64,000 nucleotides of DNA. Source: Cryptomeria japonica (Eukaryota; Streptophyta; Pinopsida; Cupressales; Cupressaceae). Shown piece by piece: positions 44,409-55,264 of the stretch. Location of the stretch: assembly GCF_030272615.1 (NCBI RefSeq), contig NC_081406.1:396018439-396082438 (forward strand), written 5' to 3'. How positions within the stretch are numbered: the first letter of the stretch is position 1; the number at the start of each line of letters is the position of its first letter. The notes beneath the pieces are model-generated. The model was not told the DNA's origin. It searched no databases and saw only the letters and a list, made by a program, of their open reading frames with translations. The translations under genes were made by a program, and so were the position numbers.

Positions 44409-45938
44409 CATCCAAGAAATTGTGCAAGAGCCATTATTGATGAGTGCTCAAAAATGACATTTTAAATCTTAGTTTATACTAAACAACTTTGTGTATTTTG
44501 TTTTAATTAATGTGTTTGGCTGTAGACTATATACTTGCATGTTTACTTTTTTTTCTCTTATACTCTACTAATTAGAAGGTATATATTAGAAATGGTATTT
44601 TGTATTGAATGCATTATTTTAATGGCTAAATCAATAAAGAAACAACCATTATCAGAATCTTTGTTTTTATATTCTTGTCCTACTTTTTTGGATATTGTTT
44701 CAAATGTTTTAAAAATTTGTTTCGGTGCATGGAATCTTGAACTCCATGTCCAACGATGCGGAAATCTTGATCATGCTATTGATCACTCTAGTTGGGAAAT
44801 GCAATTGTTCTCTTCAATTCACTTCATTGGTTGTCTATGAAACTTATCGTTTCATCAACAATAAACAAAGCACTGTAATTAAAGACATTGAGATTTTGTG
44901 TAGTTTAGTTGCAACTATTACTCATCTAGGTGGGTAATGCATCATTTGAAATAAAAATAAGGATATGCCTATATATCCCTCTATTCTCAGTAGAAGATAG
45001 CTAGTCAGTCATCAATTTTTTAGAATCTTGTCAATTTCTTTTTTAATTTCCAATCTTTGTTTTACTCCCTTCTGGGAGCCAATTCGATTGCAAGCTAGAA
45101 GTTGATTTAAAATATTGGTGTTGAAGGATCCCACCAGAAGGAAAGTAGGGGCTTCTCAACCAGAGGGAGGTGATCTTGAGTTGTTTCTTTATTTCCATTT
45201 ATCTTGTGTTTATTTTTCAATTATTTTCTTTTTGCAAGTTCATATGTGATATTAAAAATTAAAAATAATTCCTACTTAGTAGTTATTCGGAGATTACTTT
45301 TAGTAGCACTTAAAGTTAAGTAATTCTTTTATGGATGTTTGGATTCATTTTTTTATGTAGTTAAGTTTGAATTCATGGAATAGATTAATTGATAAATGCA
45401 TTTTTGTTTTGGGTTTTAACATTAAGTGACAATGGTGATGGAAGTAGTGATTAGACATAAGCTTTATTGAATCAATTCATGGGATTTAGTTTTACTTTGA
45501 ATGTTCTTTAGAATAGAATTTTAATTCTCTGCAAGCGTAAAGTAGATTTCATTTTCAGCGAAGTAGAATAGAACTTGAATTTATGCATTATAGATTAGAT
45601 TTGATTTTAGTCATATTTAGAAGATTCCATGAATTGATCTTGATCTAGTTTCAGCTCATTTCACACTAAAGACATCAAAGTTTCTTCTTAGAATAACTTA
45701 AGCATTCTAAGTTTCATTTTTTGTCGAATTAGAATAACTTTAGCATAGAACTTAGTAGACCTCAAGAGCTCTTGATGGAACATGATTGAAGTGTGAGTCA
45801 CTGTCTTTAGTGCAAAAACCTCCCCAACTTGAATACATCATTATTGAATATAGCTCTAAGACACACTTGGTTTGACAAATGAGAAATTAAATGATGTGAG
45901 TTGTGACATCAATGACCTCACCCATTATTTTTGGCACC
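44409..45938 (+). other. Probable 5' LTR end and leader of gypsy element E
   Basis: No protein-coding content. A possible core promoter, GCCTATATATCCCTC, is at about 44967-44982, followed by a CTCAGTAGAAG stretch. The region ends at the primer site of element E, so at least its right part should be the 5' LTR of E. The LTR start is not identified. With H and G removed, about 3.8 kb of continuous old DNA (from 28641) lies upstream of the primer site. Confidence 0.45.
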
Positions 45939-45957
45939 ATTGTCAGGGAATTAAAAG
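45939..45957 (+). promoter_or_regulatory. Decayed primer-binding site of element E (tRNA-Asp type)
   Basis: TGGCACCATTGTCAGGGAA. Athila/Tat gypsy elements commonly have TGGCGCCGTTGCCGGGGA here. The differences are C-to-T or G-to-A, and all three CG pairs of the family form are lost, as expected from methylation decay. It marks the left end of the internal region of E. Confidence 0.7.
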
Positions 45958-46016
45958 ATCTAGCTACAAAATTTTGAAGCCTTAGTGTTGATAAGGATAA
46001 GTATTTTAAGTTGTTG

Positions 46017-47627
46017 ATGAGAAGAGTTAGAGATCCTTTTGGAAGATTTATTTCAAAACATTATAATATCGATCATGTGATCTCAGTGCTCTGAAACATC
46101 CGACGAACAATAAGAATAATTTGAATATCAACAAGAACAACTTGAGAAACAAGAAAAAAAAAAGGGTGATCGTGTAGCAGCTGAAAAAACCTCCACCAAA
46201 TAGGACATTCTCATATCCTATTAATCTAAATGTAAGAGATGATGAGCCTCCTATGAATAATATTTCACCCTCTATTTTACCTACCTTTAGAGGAATTTTT
46301 TTTGAAGATCTTGAACATTTTTTCTTTGAATTTAAAGTCCTTTGTCAAACCTATGAGTATAGATATGATAACCAAAAGTTGAAATTATTTCCCTCTACTC
46401 TGAAAGAATCAACATTATTGATGGTTTATGGGTTTAGGTGTTGGTTCAATCTCAACATGAAAAGAGATGGAAACTGCATTCTTGGGTAAGTATCAAGATT
46501 ATTCTCAAGTGAGAGAGAGGAAGGAGGAATTGTTTCAGATGAAGCAAATGGAAGATGGAAATTTATAAGATTATGCCAAATAGGTTTTAGTTTGTACACA
46601 AAAGATGTGCTAATGGGTTGGATAATGAGATCAATAAGTTAATTTTATTAAGGAGAATTTATGATGAATCTAGAGAATCTTTGAATTTGATGGGAAAAGG
46701 AGATATCAATGAGCTTCCTTTGGGGGATATTATTGGTGTATGTAGAAACTAATCTTGAACCAGAGTTGGGACAAGGGATTCTAGAAGGAACACAACTTTG
46801 ACTCCTAATGTATATCAAGTAATGGAGGAAATATAAAACTTGAAAACTAATATACTCCATCTTAATACTTGGGCAATAAGAAGAATACCGAACCCTTGAC
46901 CATTTACTATTTAAAATGTAGGGGAAAACATCTTTTGAGAGAGTGTCCATTGAATTAAATTGATCGTTGTGAAATTTATGAGAAACATCATGCAACAAGA
47001 TATTGTAATCTCTTACCAAATATTAAGAAAATTTTGAAGAAATCTCCTATAGTGGAAGAAGAGTTTAATTATGTTGGACAAAGACCTCAAAATTTAGGAT
47101 TTAATGCTTACTCTGGACAATATGGCCCTAGAAATAATTGGATTTCAAATAAGTGGTAGAATGTAAATCAATGGACCCCCCCCCCCTTTGCAATGCAACC
47201 ACCTCCTACATCTTGGGGAACTCCAAAATGGACTATCCCCCAATGGAAATAACCACAATGGCAACCAAATGAAACATATTGGCAACCATAGTGGTAGCTC
47301 AATCAACTTCTGTGGCAGCAAAATCAACTGCAATTTCAACCTTGGCAAAATTAAGGGGCAAAATGACCCCGGAGATAGTCTCCCCCACTTATTATTGGAT
47401 CTAATTCTACTAATGAGAAAGTGAATCAACCTCAAATACCAGATCAACCGGTTCCTAATCCAAAGAATAATCATCCTCAACAAATATTTAATGTTGATTC
47501 TAAACCTCTTAGTCTAAAATTAATAGAAGTTGATAATATTCAATTAAGGAATTGCAATGCTCCTTCTAAGCCTAATGTTTTAGACAAGGATGGGGAGAAG
47601 AAGGAAGAGTCTCAAGAAAAATATTGA
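46017..47627 (+). pseudogene. Element E gag with zinc knuckle remnants
   Basis: It starts near the ATG at 46017 (MRRVRDPFGRFI in one frame). The retrotransposon-gag domain shows LPTFRGIFFEDLEHFFFEF (46277) and NQKLKLFPSTLKESTLL, then in another frame FMGLGVGSISTWKEMETAFL and QDYSQVREREEELFQMKQME. These are Athila-type gag landmarks. Near 46905-47000 Cys-containing remnants (CRGKHLLREC, CEIYEKHHATRYC) look like decayed knuckles. A Gln/Asn/Pro-rich tail follows. Numerous frame breaks. Confidence 0.75.
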
Positions 47628-47639
47628 AGTTCTAATGTT

Positions 47640-48429
47640 AAAGAAGTTATTGATAAAGAACCTTATCTCAAGCATTTTAAACCAGTTCAAGTAGCTCCCG
47701 ATGTCTCCCGATTTGATCATATTGACATGGCAGATTCTCAACTCTTTCATGAATTGAAAAAGATCAATATAGAGATACCTTTATTACAATTTATCAAGGA
47801 CATACTAGATATTAACCAATTGGTTAAGTCACTTTGTATAAAAACACTAGGATGAAAAAATAAATTTCTTTCTACACTTTAGGTAGGAACTAAGCTCGTT
47901 GATGTATTGTCAGGGAGATTACTTTCTCAAAAATATATTGAGGCTAAGATTCATGTGATTACTTTGAGTATTGGAGGAGTTGAGATACTTAATGTACATT
48001 GATTAAGAAGCAACTTTCAATTTTATTATAGCTGACACTATTGAAATGTTGGGAATGACAATTGTGCAACCCACAACAATTGTGCTTTAGTTGGCAGATC
48101 AATCTATTGTGAAACCTGAAAGAGTTTTGGAGGATGTAAAAATTATAATTGATACATGGGACTATCTAGTTGACATTTTAGTGCTCAAGGCAAGAAAAAA
48201 CGAATCGGGATATCCAATCATTTTAGGAAGACCTTGGCTAGCAACTACAACAACATTAATAGATTGTAGATCTGGAAGTATGACTATCTCTAATGGTTAT
48301 AAACAAAAGGATTTGTCACTTTATCCTCCAACTAAACCAATATTCCATTATGATACTCAATTTTGGGTTGATGAGGGAATGGACTCAGAAGGAGATGGAG
48401 TGGTTGAGTTAGCCACAATTACTTTGTAA
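47640..48429 (+). pseudogene. Element E aspartic protease
   Basis: The conserved end is clear: YPIILGRPWLATTTTLIDCR (48208-48270), preceded by IEMLGMTIVQPT. The active-site block, expected as D-L-G-A/S, reads ATT GAT TAA GAA GCA near 48000: the Leu codon is a stop and the Gly is Glu. The enzyme would cut the Gag-Pol polyprotein; this copy cannot. The open part 48091-48429 ends in an acidic tail. Confidence 0.75.
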
Positions 48430-48639
48430 GAACAATGTTGAGGAATATGAAGATTATGTTGAATAAGGGGAAGATTTTAATATTACTTCTGGAAAATTTG
48501 GCCAAGATGAAAAGAGTCCTTTTATTTAGAATATTGAGAAAGAAAGTTGCAAGAAGACTTTGCATCAAGCTAAGTTACACCCTTGTCCTCTCAATACACT
48601 TGTAGGAGATCCATCAGATGGCAAGAGTGAAACCAAATA

Positions 48640-49114
48640 ACTTACAGTAATAGGGAATAAACCTCTTTTTATTAACTCATCTTTGGTTCCCATGCAAGAA
48701 CAAGAGTTGAAGCAAATATTAGAAAAACACACGGAAGCATTTTATTGGGAATACAAGGACATGAGAGGAATTCACCCATCTATTTGCACTCATCATGTTT
48801 ACACGAAGGATGTTAAACCAATGAGATAAGGACAGAGAAGGATTAATCCAACTCTTCGAGATTTTGTCAAGCAAGATATAGAGAAATCATTGCAAGTAGG
48901 GTTCATTTACCCAATTTCTAATAGTCAATGGGTTTCTCTATTGGATATTGTCCCCAAGAAAAATGGTAAGTGGTGTGTTTGTCTGGATTATAGATAATTA
49001 AACAAGGACACTAAGAAGAATTTCTTTCCTTTACCATTTATCGATCAAGTACTTGATAACCTACTTGAGAGTAGTTATTTCTCTTTCCTTGATTGTTTTA
49101 GTGGTTATAATTGA
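48640..49114 (+). pseudogene. Element E reverse transcriptase, N-terminal part
   Basis: The plus strand reads YKDMRGIHPSICTHHVYT, VKQDIEKSLQVGFIYPISNS, then IVPKKNGKWCVCLDYR (fingers) and SYFSFLDCFSGYN (A block, catalytic Asp present). The sequence stops after GYN at 49110, directly before element D. The next residues expected in this family (IQVA...) are found at 61137, at the other side of D. Confidence 0.82.
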
Positions 49115-49304
49115 TGGATTGGTTGAAGGGACCAAAATACTGAGAGGGGGGGTGAATCAATATTCCCACATAATCTAAAACTTTCTCCAAATCTTAAACT
49201 TTCGATGATATATCTAACTCATCAATTAAGCATATCAAACATAAGAAAGTAAATACAAAATCAACATAAAACACAACCACATAAAGGAACACCAGATTTT
49301 ATAA

Positions 49305-49348
49305 GTGGAAAACCCAAATGGGAAAAAACACAGAGAGTGTAACCTCTC
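49305..49348 (-). other. LTR double hairpin, element D copy
   Basis: Hairpin 1 (49305-49331): GTG with CAC and CCCA with TGGG. Hairpin 2 (49333-49348): GAGAG with CTCTC; in the right LTR (54039-54054) it is a clean GAGAGT/ACTCTC. The second stem differs fully from the GTGGG/CCCAC of A, B, H and I but still pairs. Confidence 0.55.
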
Positions 49349-49376
49349 AAGAGAATATAGCTTGTTTACAGAAGGG

Positions 49377-49530
49377 GTGGCTCACTGTCAAGCGGCTCAT
49401 TGCCAAAATTACAAAAATGGCTCAATGTCAGACTACTCATTGCAAGATTACAAAAACATCTTACTGTCATACTGCTCATTGTAAGATTACAAAAATGGCT
49501 TACTATTGGAGTGTTCACTGCAAAAAGTAT
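49377..49530. repeat. Tandem ~40-bp repeats in the LTR of element D
   Basis: Four degenerate units of the form GGCTCACTGTC...GCTCATTGCAAGATTACAAAAA. The right LTR has them at about 54093-54240. The LTR of G has related GGCTCATTGC pieces (38585-38645; 43684-43735). The open frame through this array (49318-49536) is a by-product of the repeat, not a gene. Confidence 0.75.
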
Positions 49531-50394
49531 GATTGAATTGAAGAAAGTTGCATCTCCAAATGCATGAGATTAGTTCCAAGTTAAGATTAAATCATAATTC
49601 ACAAATCCTATAGAATATCTGGTGAAATGTCTCTATACAATTATCCTTAAGCACTTGCAGTAGATTTGATGAAGGATTACTACAATATTGTCTGCACTTT
49701 GATTTTGCACCAACTACCTTGGATTCCTGCAACTTGCACTTCACACTCTGTTACTCACTCCTAGTACTTTTCTGCATCCTCATCATCACCATAAACTTCT
49801 CTCTCTCTCTCTCTCTCTAATATGTCAGCCTATTTGAACACGTTATCCAATAAATCCTTGAGTATAAACATGATAATCAAGTTGGCCTCCACAAGATTTG
49901 TACACAATTTATTCACTGATGCATATACCTTAATTACCAAAATGGGATAGGGGTCATTTGGACCCATAGAAGCTGACCCATGAATGCAAAACTCCAAACA
50001 TAACAACTCCAAACTCCAAGAATACAGATTCTACGCACACCATAGACCCCAAAACAAGAGAGATGGAAATATACATCTACCATAACCAAAACAACTGACA
50101 CCAGAACACATAATTGATACTGTGACCAATGTAGACACAACTCAAATTTTTGGGTATAAGGATCTTTCAGAAATGGCTCCAATCTATCAACTACATCTTA
50201 CTGCAACATATCAGAATTCACATCACCTGCCCATAACTGCACACACCAACTGCTCACAACACTGCACACAACACTGCACACAACATTCAGACTAAACTAG
50301 ATAAATGAATTGACATCAATATAAATATACCATCTAGACCAAACATTATAACTGGTTTAACATCAATGACAACAATATTCACACAATTCTAACA

Positions 50395-50640
50395 ATCTCC
50401 CCCTTTGTCATTGATGGCAAAATAGAAAAAAAAAAAACATCTCAGAAACATATCTACATCCAATTAAAATCCCTTAACTTGTACATATCCTTAATTCCAA
50501 AAACCACAGTCCTTTCTCCCCCTTTGACATCAAGGACATAGGGTGCCTTTCATGGAAAAAGAAAAAAAGGAAGAAGAGAAACATATATATACAATCACAA
50601 AAATGTCAAAAATTGAGTACCAGACCAAACCAACTTTTCA
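50395..50640 (-). promoter_or_regulatory. Polypurine tract and 3' zone of element D
   Basis: The minus strand reads GACAAAGGGGGAGAT directly before the LTR (50395-50409). A second tract lies near 50517-50527. No coding signal. Confidence 0.75.
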
Positions 50641-52437
50641 ACTACTCTTCTTCAAAAAGATAAGCTTGCATTTCTCCTTCTAATTCGAAAGAAGAAGATC
50701 GCAAGAATGTACAACCAATTTACTATTTATTGAAAGACTCCTGCACTCCACTAGCAAATCAACAACATGGGAAAAATTGTCCGGAGAAGATGAATTCTGC
50801 TCATACTCAACTGCACTGCCAAGCAATTCTAAAAAATGATCTAACCTTGCCTCAACAATCTCTTTTACTTTCCAAAATATATTTACAAAGTCTTCTCTCT
50901 ACCTTAGCAAATATAAGAGTTCATCTTGAAGAGAGTTTATTCTTTTCATCTACTCTCCATCTTTGTCTTCCAGAAAATCAAAGGATTTACCCAATGAACT
51001 CAATTCATCTTCAATGACATCAATTTTAGCTTTATTTTTTACTTCAGCTGTTGGCCATGAGATATAGTACTTGTAGATTCTACTAGCACCGCGGATACAA
51101 TATTTCATTTCATCAATGCATATTGATAAAACTTTCTTCACATCATCACATTCCTTTAATAGATTCTACATATCAATACCTCTCCTCTAAAACTCTAACC
51201 TCAATTAATTTCCTAGATATCTTCTCCTTAATAATTTCACAAAGAGACTCCATAAGTAGGTTATTGATATCTTCAATACTGACACTATTTCGGATCAAGT
51301 GATTAATCAAACTATTTTCAGTTCTATTTGACTCAACAAAAGTCAGTCATATCTTACCAATTTTCTTGATTCGATTGATGCTGCCAACCATCTCTAGTAA
51401 ATTTGATTCATCATCTGATTCTTTGTCTTCCTTCCCTACAACAACCAACTCTCCTTTAGCCACATGAGACTCCAGATCCTCAAATTACAACAATATCTTC
51501 TTTCAGATCCTTCTTGCTTTTCTTTGATTCTGAGATAATCACACGAACAAATTGTCTTATTTTCTTCTTTCTATAAGAATAACCTCTAGATTCACTAACA
51601 GGGGATACCAGACCAACACTCCACATATTCAGGAAAGATTTGAAATATGCATTTCATGTTTCCTCTTTGCTATCTAAATTGTTCAAATATCTGAATACAT
51701 TTCTTGTAACCGGGACACCAGATTCCCATATTACATTTTCTTTGGCTGGAATGGATCACAGACAATATATGATCAAACAAACAAGCAATGATCCAAATTG
51801 GAAGGGGTAATTCTTCTTTTTTGACATCTTGATATTTTCTAGTAACAATTCCCTCAACAATTCACACAAGTTGAATGATTTGTCTTACATCACAAGAATA
51901 TGTGCCATATATACAACGATTGTTGAAGTGGCACCTTCTCTATTTCTGAAATAGACCATATAAGATGTCATAAGAAACATACCTCACAACAAGGTTGATT
52001 CTCTTGTTAATGATTAGAGCTTATTGATCACCCTTTATGTTAGTTAAGGTTTCCACTTCTCTATTCTTAATTGACGTCTTAGCCGAAACATCTCCATTGT
52101 CGCATAAGTCAGTGATAACTGAGATAATCTCCTTCGTGATTGGATAGGGTTTATCCAACATGATGTTACCATTCCACACATGGATAAGGATCACTTTGAT
52201 AACCTCTGCATCATCAAACCAAGGGAATTCAGTCCATAGATTTAGACCTTTGTGCTCCAATTCCTTAACTCTCTGCAACTCAACATTACTCAAACTAATT
52301 TCTACATTTATGATTTTATCCGAGTCGAATTCATCCAAGAAAACTCTTTCCAAAACCTAAAACTTTGTGTTGCTTGATTGTCTAGCAATCATCTTTCTTT
52401 CCATGTTCGCTTGCTCTATTCTCTTGTTTTGTTGCAT
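50640..52437 (-). pseudogene. Element D remnant of the long unknown ORF
   Basis: A likely start is the ATG at 52437 (MQQNKRIEQANMERKMIARQ). The open block 52021-52353 contains IMLDKPYPITKEIISVITDL, which lines up with IWLDRPYMIMKEAI of element A and MWLEEQPFKITREII of element B. The rest is strongly decayed, with Lys/Glu-rich helical pieces (50950-51141) and many stops. It is shorter than in A and B (about 1.8 kb). Function unknown. Confidence 0.5.
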
Positions 52438-52699
52438 TTCTACTATTTGCAATATTCTCAAACATAAATGATATAACAATGGAAGAATAAATCCAAAAAG
52501 ATGACACTCATCTTTCCAAACATCTCCTTTAGGGTTTCACTACCAAGAAATGTCTCATCAATGATGTCAGCAATAACCTTTGATTACCAAATAGTCTCTA
52601 GACTCAGGCATGCCAGATCAACGACATGATTCACTTGAACAGGGGAGAATAAAATATTTTTCCTTTCAAAAGAGAACTCCCATTGAGCCAAAGTAATAT

Positions 52700-53806
52700 G
52701 CTCAGTTACTAGAGGAAGATGTGCATGCACTGGATTTCGGTATGCTAGGCTTGCTTCCTTTGTTCACTTCCTTCTTTTTCCAAACCAAGTTTTCCTTCTT
52801 CTTTGATTCATCATTCTTCATCACATTCTTCTCAGTGGATTTTTTAATATTTCCATTACCACATTGATTAGCATGATGTTCGAACTACTTGTACTTGAAA
52901 CAACTGATAAACTTCCTTATAGAATTTACCAAATGAGATCTATATTTGCATTGATTAGCTTTATCACCATAGCCATTGCAAGTATAATAATATTTATGAA
53001 ATTTGTAATTCATTTTATTTACTCCAACCAGATTATGATTCTGACTCATAGCATGGTTTCTATAGTGATTCGCTTTATGACCAAACCTTTTAAAAGTATA
53101 ACACTAAATGCTTCTATAGTTTGTAGCCTTATATCCAAATTTATTTCATTGAAAACAATAACAATTAAAATATGGTTACCTTTGTGCATTATGTTGACAA
53201 ACCAGTGGCCTTATTGCATTGGTATTTTGATTATGAGATTTTCCTGCATCTTCTGATTTCTTCTCAACTTCAGCTTTAGCCTCTTTTCCTTTTTCTTTGT
53301 CATCAGATCCGAACACTCATCAGGCTAAAATCCAAGTTTGGTCTTGTCCAAATGGGCTTGTTTCATGTTGATCAAGTCTTCCAAGAGCTTACTACTATCA
53401 AGAGCCTTATTTTCTATCTTCATTTTCTTTATTTCTTGCTCTAGCTTCTCATATTCCTTAGTCTTTATCTTGATTATTTCTTTCAGGGTCTCCTCTATCT
53501 TATCCTTCTCCTCAATCTTTTGCATCATATCTTTAATGGTTTCATTTGCCTGCTTCAATTAATTATTGACCTCCTTATGCTTCAACTTGAATTGCTAGAT
53601 TTTCTCTCTCAGCTTCTGCACACATTCATTTGCTACCTTCACATTCTCTTTCAATTCCTCATTCTTTGATTCAACACTTTCCAAATCTTCAAGAGAAATC
53701 TACAAGTCTTCATCCAACCGAAATTATCTATTCATGCACATAGGTGCCATGATTCAACCAACAAGGATCTCCCTCAAGTGGTTAAGCTTCCAAGAAAGGG
53801 ACCAAA
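52700..53806 (-). pseudogene. Element D gag-like coiled-coil and zinc-knuckle remnant
   Basis: From the primer site leftwards the minus strand encodes a Lys/Glu/Leu/Ile-rich coiled coil (clear at 53325-53558: KLEQEIKKMKIENKALDSSK), then a basic segment and a row of decayed knuckles at 52860-53160: CYTFKRFGHKANHY, YTCNGYGDKANQC, and CFKYK, a stop, then FEHHANQC. Each has lost one or two ligands. The order equals that of elements A and B, which places D in the same group. Confidence 0.6.
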
Positions 53807-53818
53807 GCTTTGATACCA
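53807..53818 (-). promoter_or_regulatory. Primer-binding site of element D
   Basis: Minus strand TGGTATCAAAGC, five bases from the LTR start at 53824. Same sequence as in element G. Confidence 0.85.
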
Positions 53819-53823
53819 ATTAC

Positions 53824-54356
53824 TGAATTGGTTGAAGGGATCAAAATACTAAGAGGAGTAGTGAATCAATATTCCCATAGATTCTAAAAATTTCTCCAAA
53901 TCTTCAACCTTTGGCAATAACTAACTCATCAATTAAGCATATCAAACATAAGAAAGTAAATAAAAAATTAACATAAAACACAACCACATAAAGGAACATC
54001 GGATTTTATATGTGGAAACCCAAATGGGATAAACCGCAGAGAGTGTTAACTCTCAAGAGAATATAACTAGTTATATGGTGTTTACAAAAGCGATGGCTCA
54101 CTATCAGGTGCCTCACTACCAAAATTAAAAAAATGGCTCACTCCTAGGTTGCTCATTACAAGATTACAAAAACAACTTACTTTCAGACTGCTCACTACAA
54201 GATTAGAAAAATAGTTTAATAACGAACTACTCAATGCAACAGGTATGATTGAAGTAAAGAATTTTTCTTAATATCGAACTACTTACTACAATAGGTATGA
54301 GATCATTTCCAAGTTAAGCTCATATCATAATTCACAAACCCTACAAAAGATCTTTA
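53824..54356 (-). repeat. 5' LTR of element D, part next to the primer site
   Basis: It matches 49115 to about 49625 of the left LTR. It breaks off at 54356, where gypsy element F is inserted, and resumes at 60368. The double hairpin is at 54012-54054. Confidence 0.85.
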
Positions 54357-55156
54357 TGCAAGAGCATCCTTGATTCACAACAATCTTGCATCAACCAAAA
54401 ACATTTTCCTTTCTGTTTTTTTTTGTTTGTAGTTTCATTTTTTTTCTTTCTGTGCGTCTTGGTTTTGGCTCACTAGATCCCGTGGAGTTGGATTCTACTT
54501 GAAGACTTGATCATCTTTCTTTCTTTCAGACTGCATCGCATCTGGATCACTTACCAGCAAGATATCGCTATCAATTTTCATGACAGTTTTTTGTTACCAG
54601 TTGTTCCTTTGTTACCGATTGTTTAAGACCTATTCTGGTGATCTACCGGAACCCATTTTGAAGCTTGCAGAGCCTTGAGCATTGATTTCATTTTTTCCTT
54701 GGTGTGTGGCTGACATTTTCCCATGATCTACGTTTCATCCTTTAGATTTTCTGGAGTAATCTCTTGGTGGAGGTTGACCTTGTTCATTTTGCATGTTAGG
54801 TCTTGTTCTTCAAGTTTTGATCCCTTTTGGGCCGACTGGATCCTTTGGATCGAAATATATATTTGTAATCGTGCTTTAGAAGGCAATCAATTAGAATCAA
54901 TCAGAGTATCAGATAGATAGACTATGCCTAGAAGAGATATTTCAATTCAAGGTCCCAGTTGTGACCTATTCTACCAAGCCTGTGTACCAGTATGTTGTAA
55001 CCCAGTTGTTACCAGTTGTATGTAATCAAATTTCATGCAATAAAACTATCTGTTCTGCATTGCCTCTATTATATCTATGTGTTTCCGTTGTGTTTACTCT
55101 TGCTAACCGGTCTGAACTAATCTCCTTGAGGTCCCTCCTCATCAGTGACTTCTTTA
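54357..55156 (+). repeat. 5' LTR of element F
   Basis: 800 bp, similar over its full length to 59587-60367. A TATATAT-containing stretch near 54858 (GGATCGAAATATATATTTG) and the AATAAA at 55040 could be promoter and poly(A) signals. Confidence 0.88.
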
Positions 55157-55158
55157 AT

Positions 55159-55170
55159 TGGTATCAGAGA
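55159..55170 (+). promoter_or_regulatory. Primer-binding site of element F
   Basis: TGGTATCAGAGA, two bases after the LTR. It is the iMet-type site with the last base changed. Confidence 0.85.
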
Positions 55171-55264
55171 GAAGTTTTGTTATGGAGGTTGCGTGTCTTG
55201 AAATTTTTTATAGGGTGGCGGATTGCAGATTTGACCTGCAATTGTAGAGGACTAGCGTGAATCG

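Larger units (their letters stand above)
45939..49114 (+). mobile_element. Ty3/gypsy element E (Athila/Tat-like), left half
   Basis: Plus-strand gypsy element with a tRNA-Asp-type primer site, gag, protease and the first part of reverse transcriptase. It stops inside RT at 49114, where LTR element D begins; RT continues at 61132. Many stops make this one of the oldest elements in the right half of the window. Confidence 0.82.
49115..50394 (-). repeat. 3' LTR of element D
   Basis: 1,280 bp, TGGATTGG...TCTAACA. It contains the C-rich motif (49140-49160), the double hairpin (49305-49348), four tandem units of about 40 bp (49377-49530), a CT microsatellite (about 49799-49818) and a short ACACTGCACACA tandem (50250-50285). 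Confidence 0.88.

Noticed and set aside
49318-49536. 72-codon frame with Cys/His-rich repeats that looks like small zinc fingers
   Set aside because: It is a translation of the ~40-bp tandem array in the LTR of D. The Cys/His spacing follows the repeat and is broken by stops in the other LTR.
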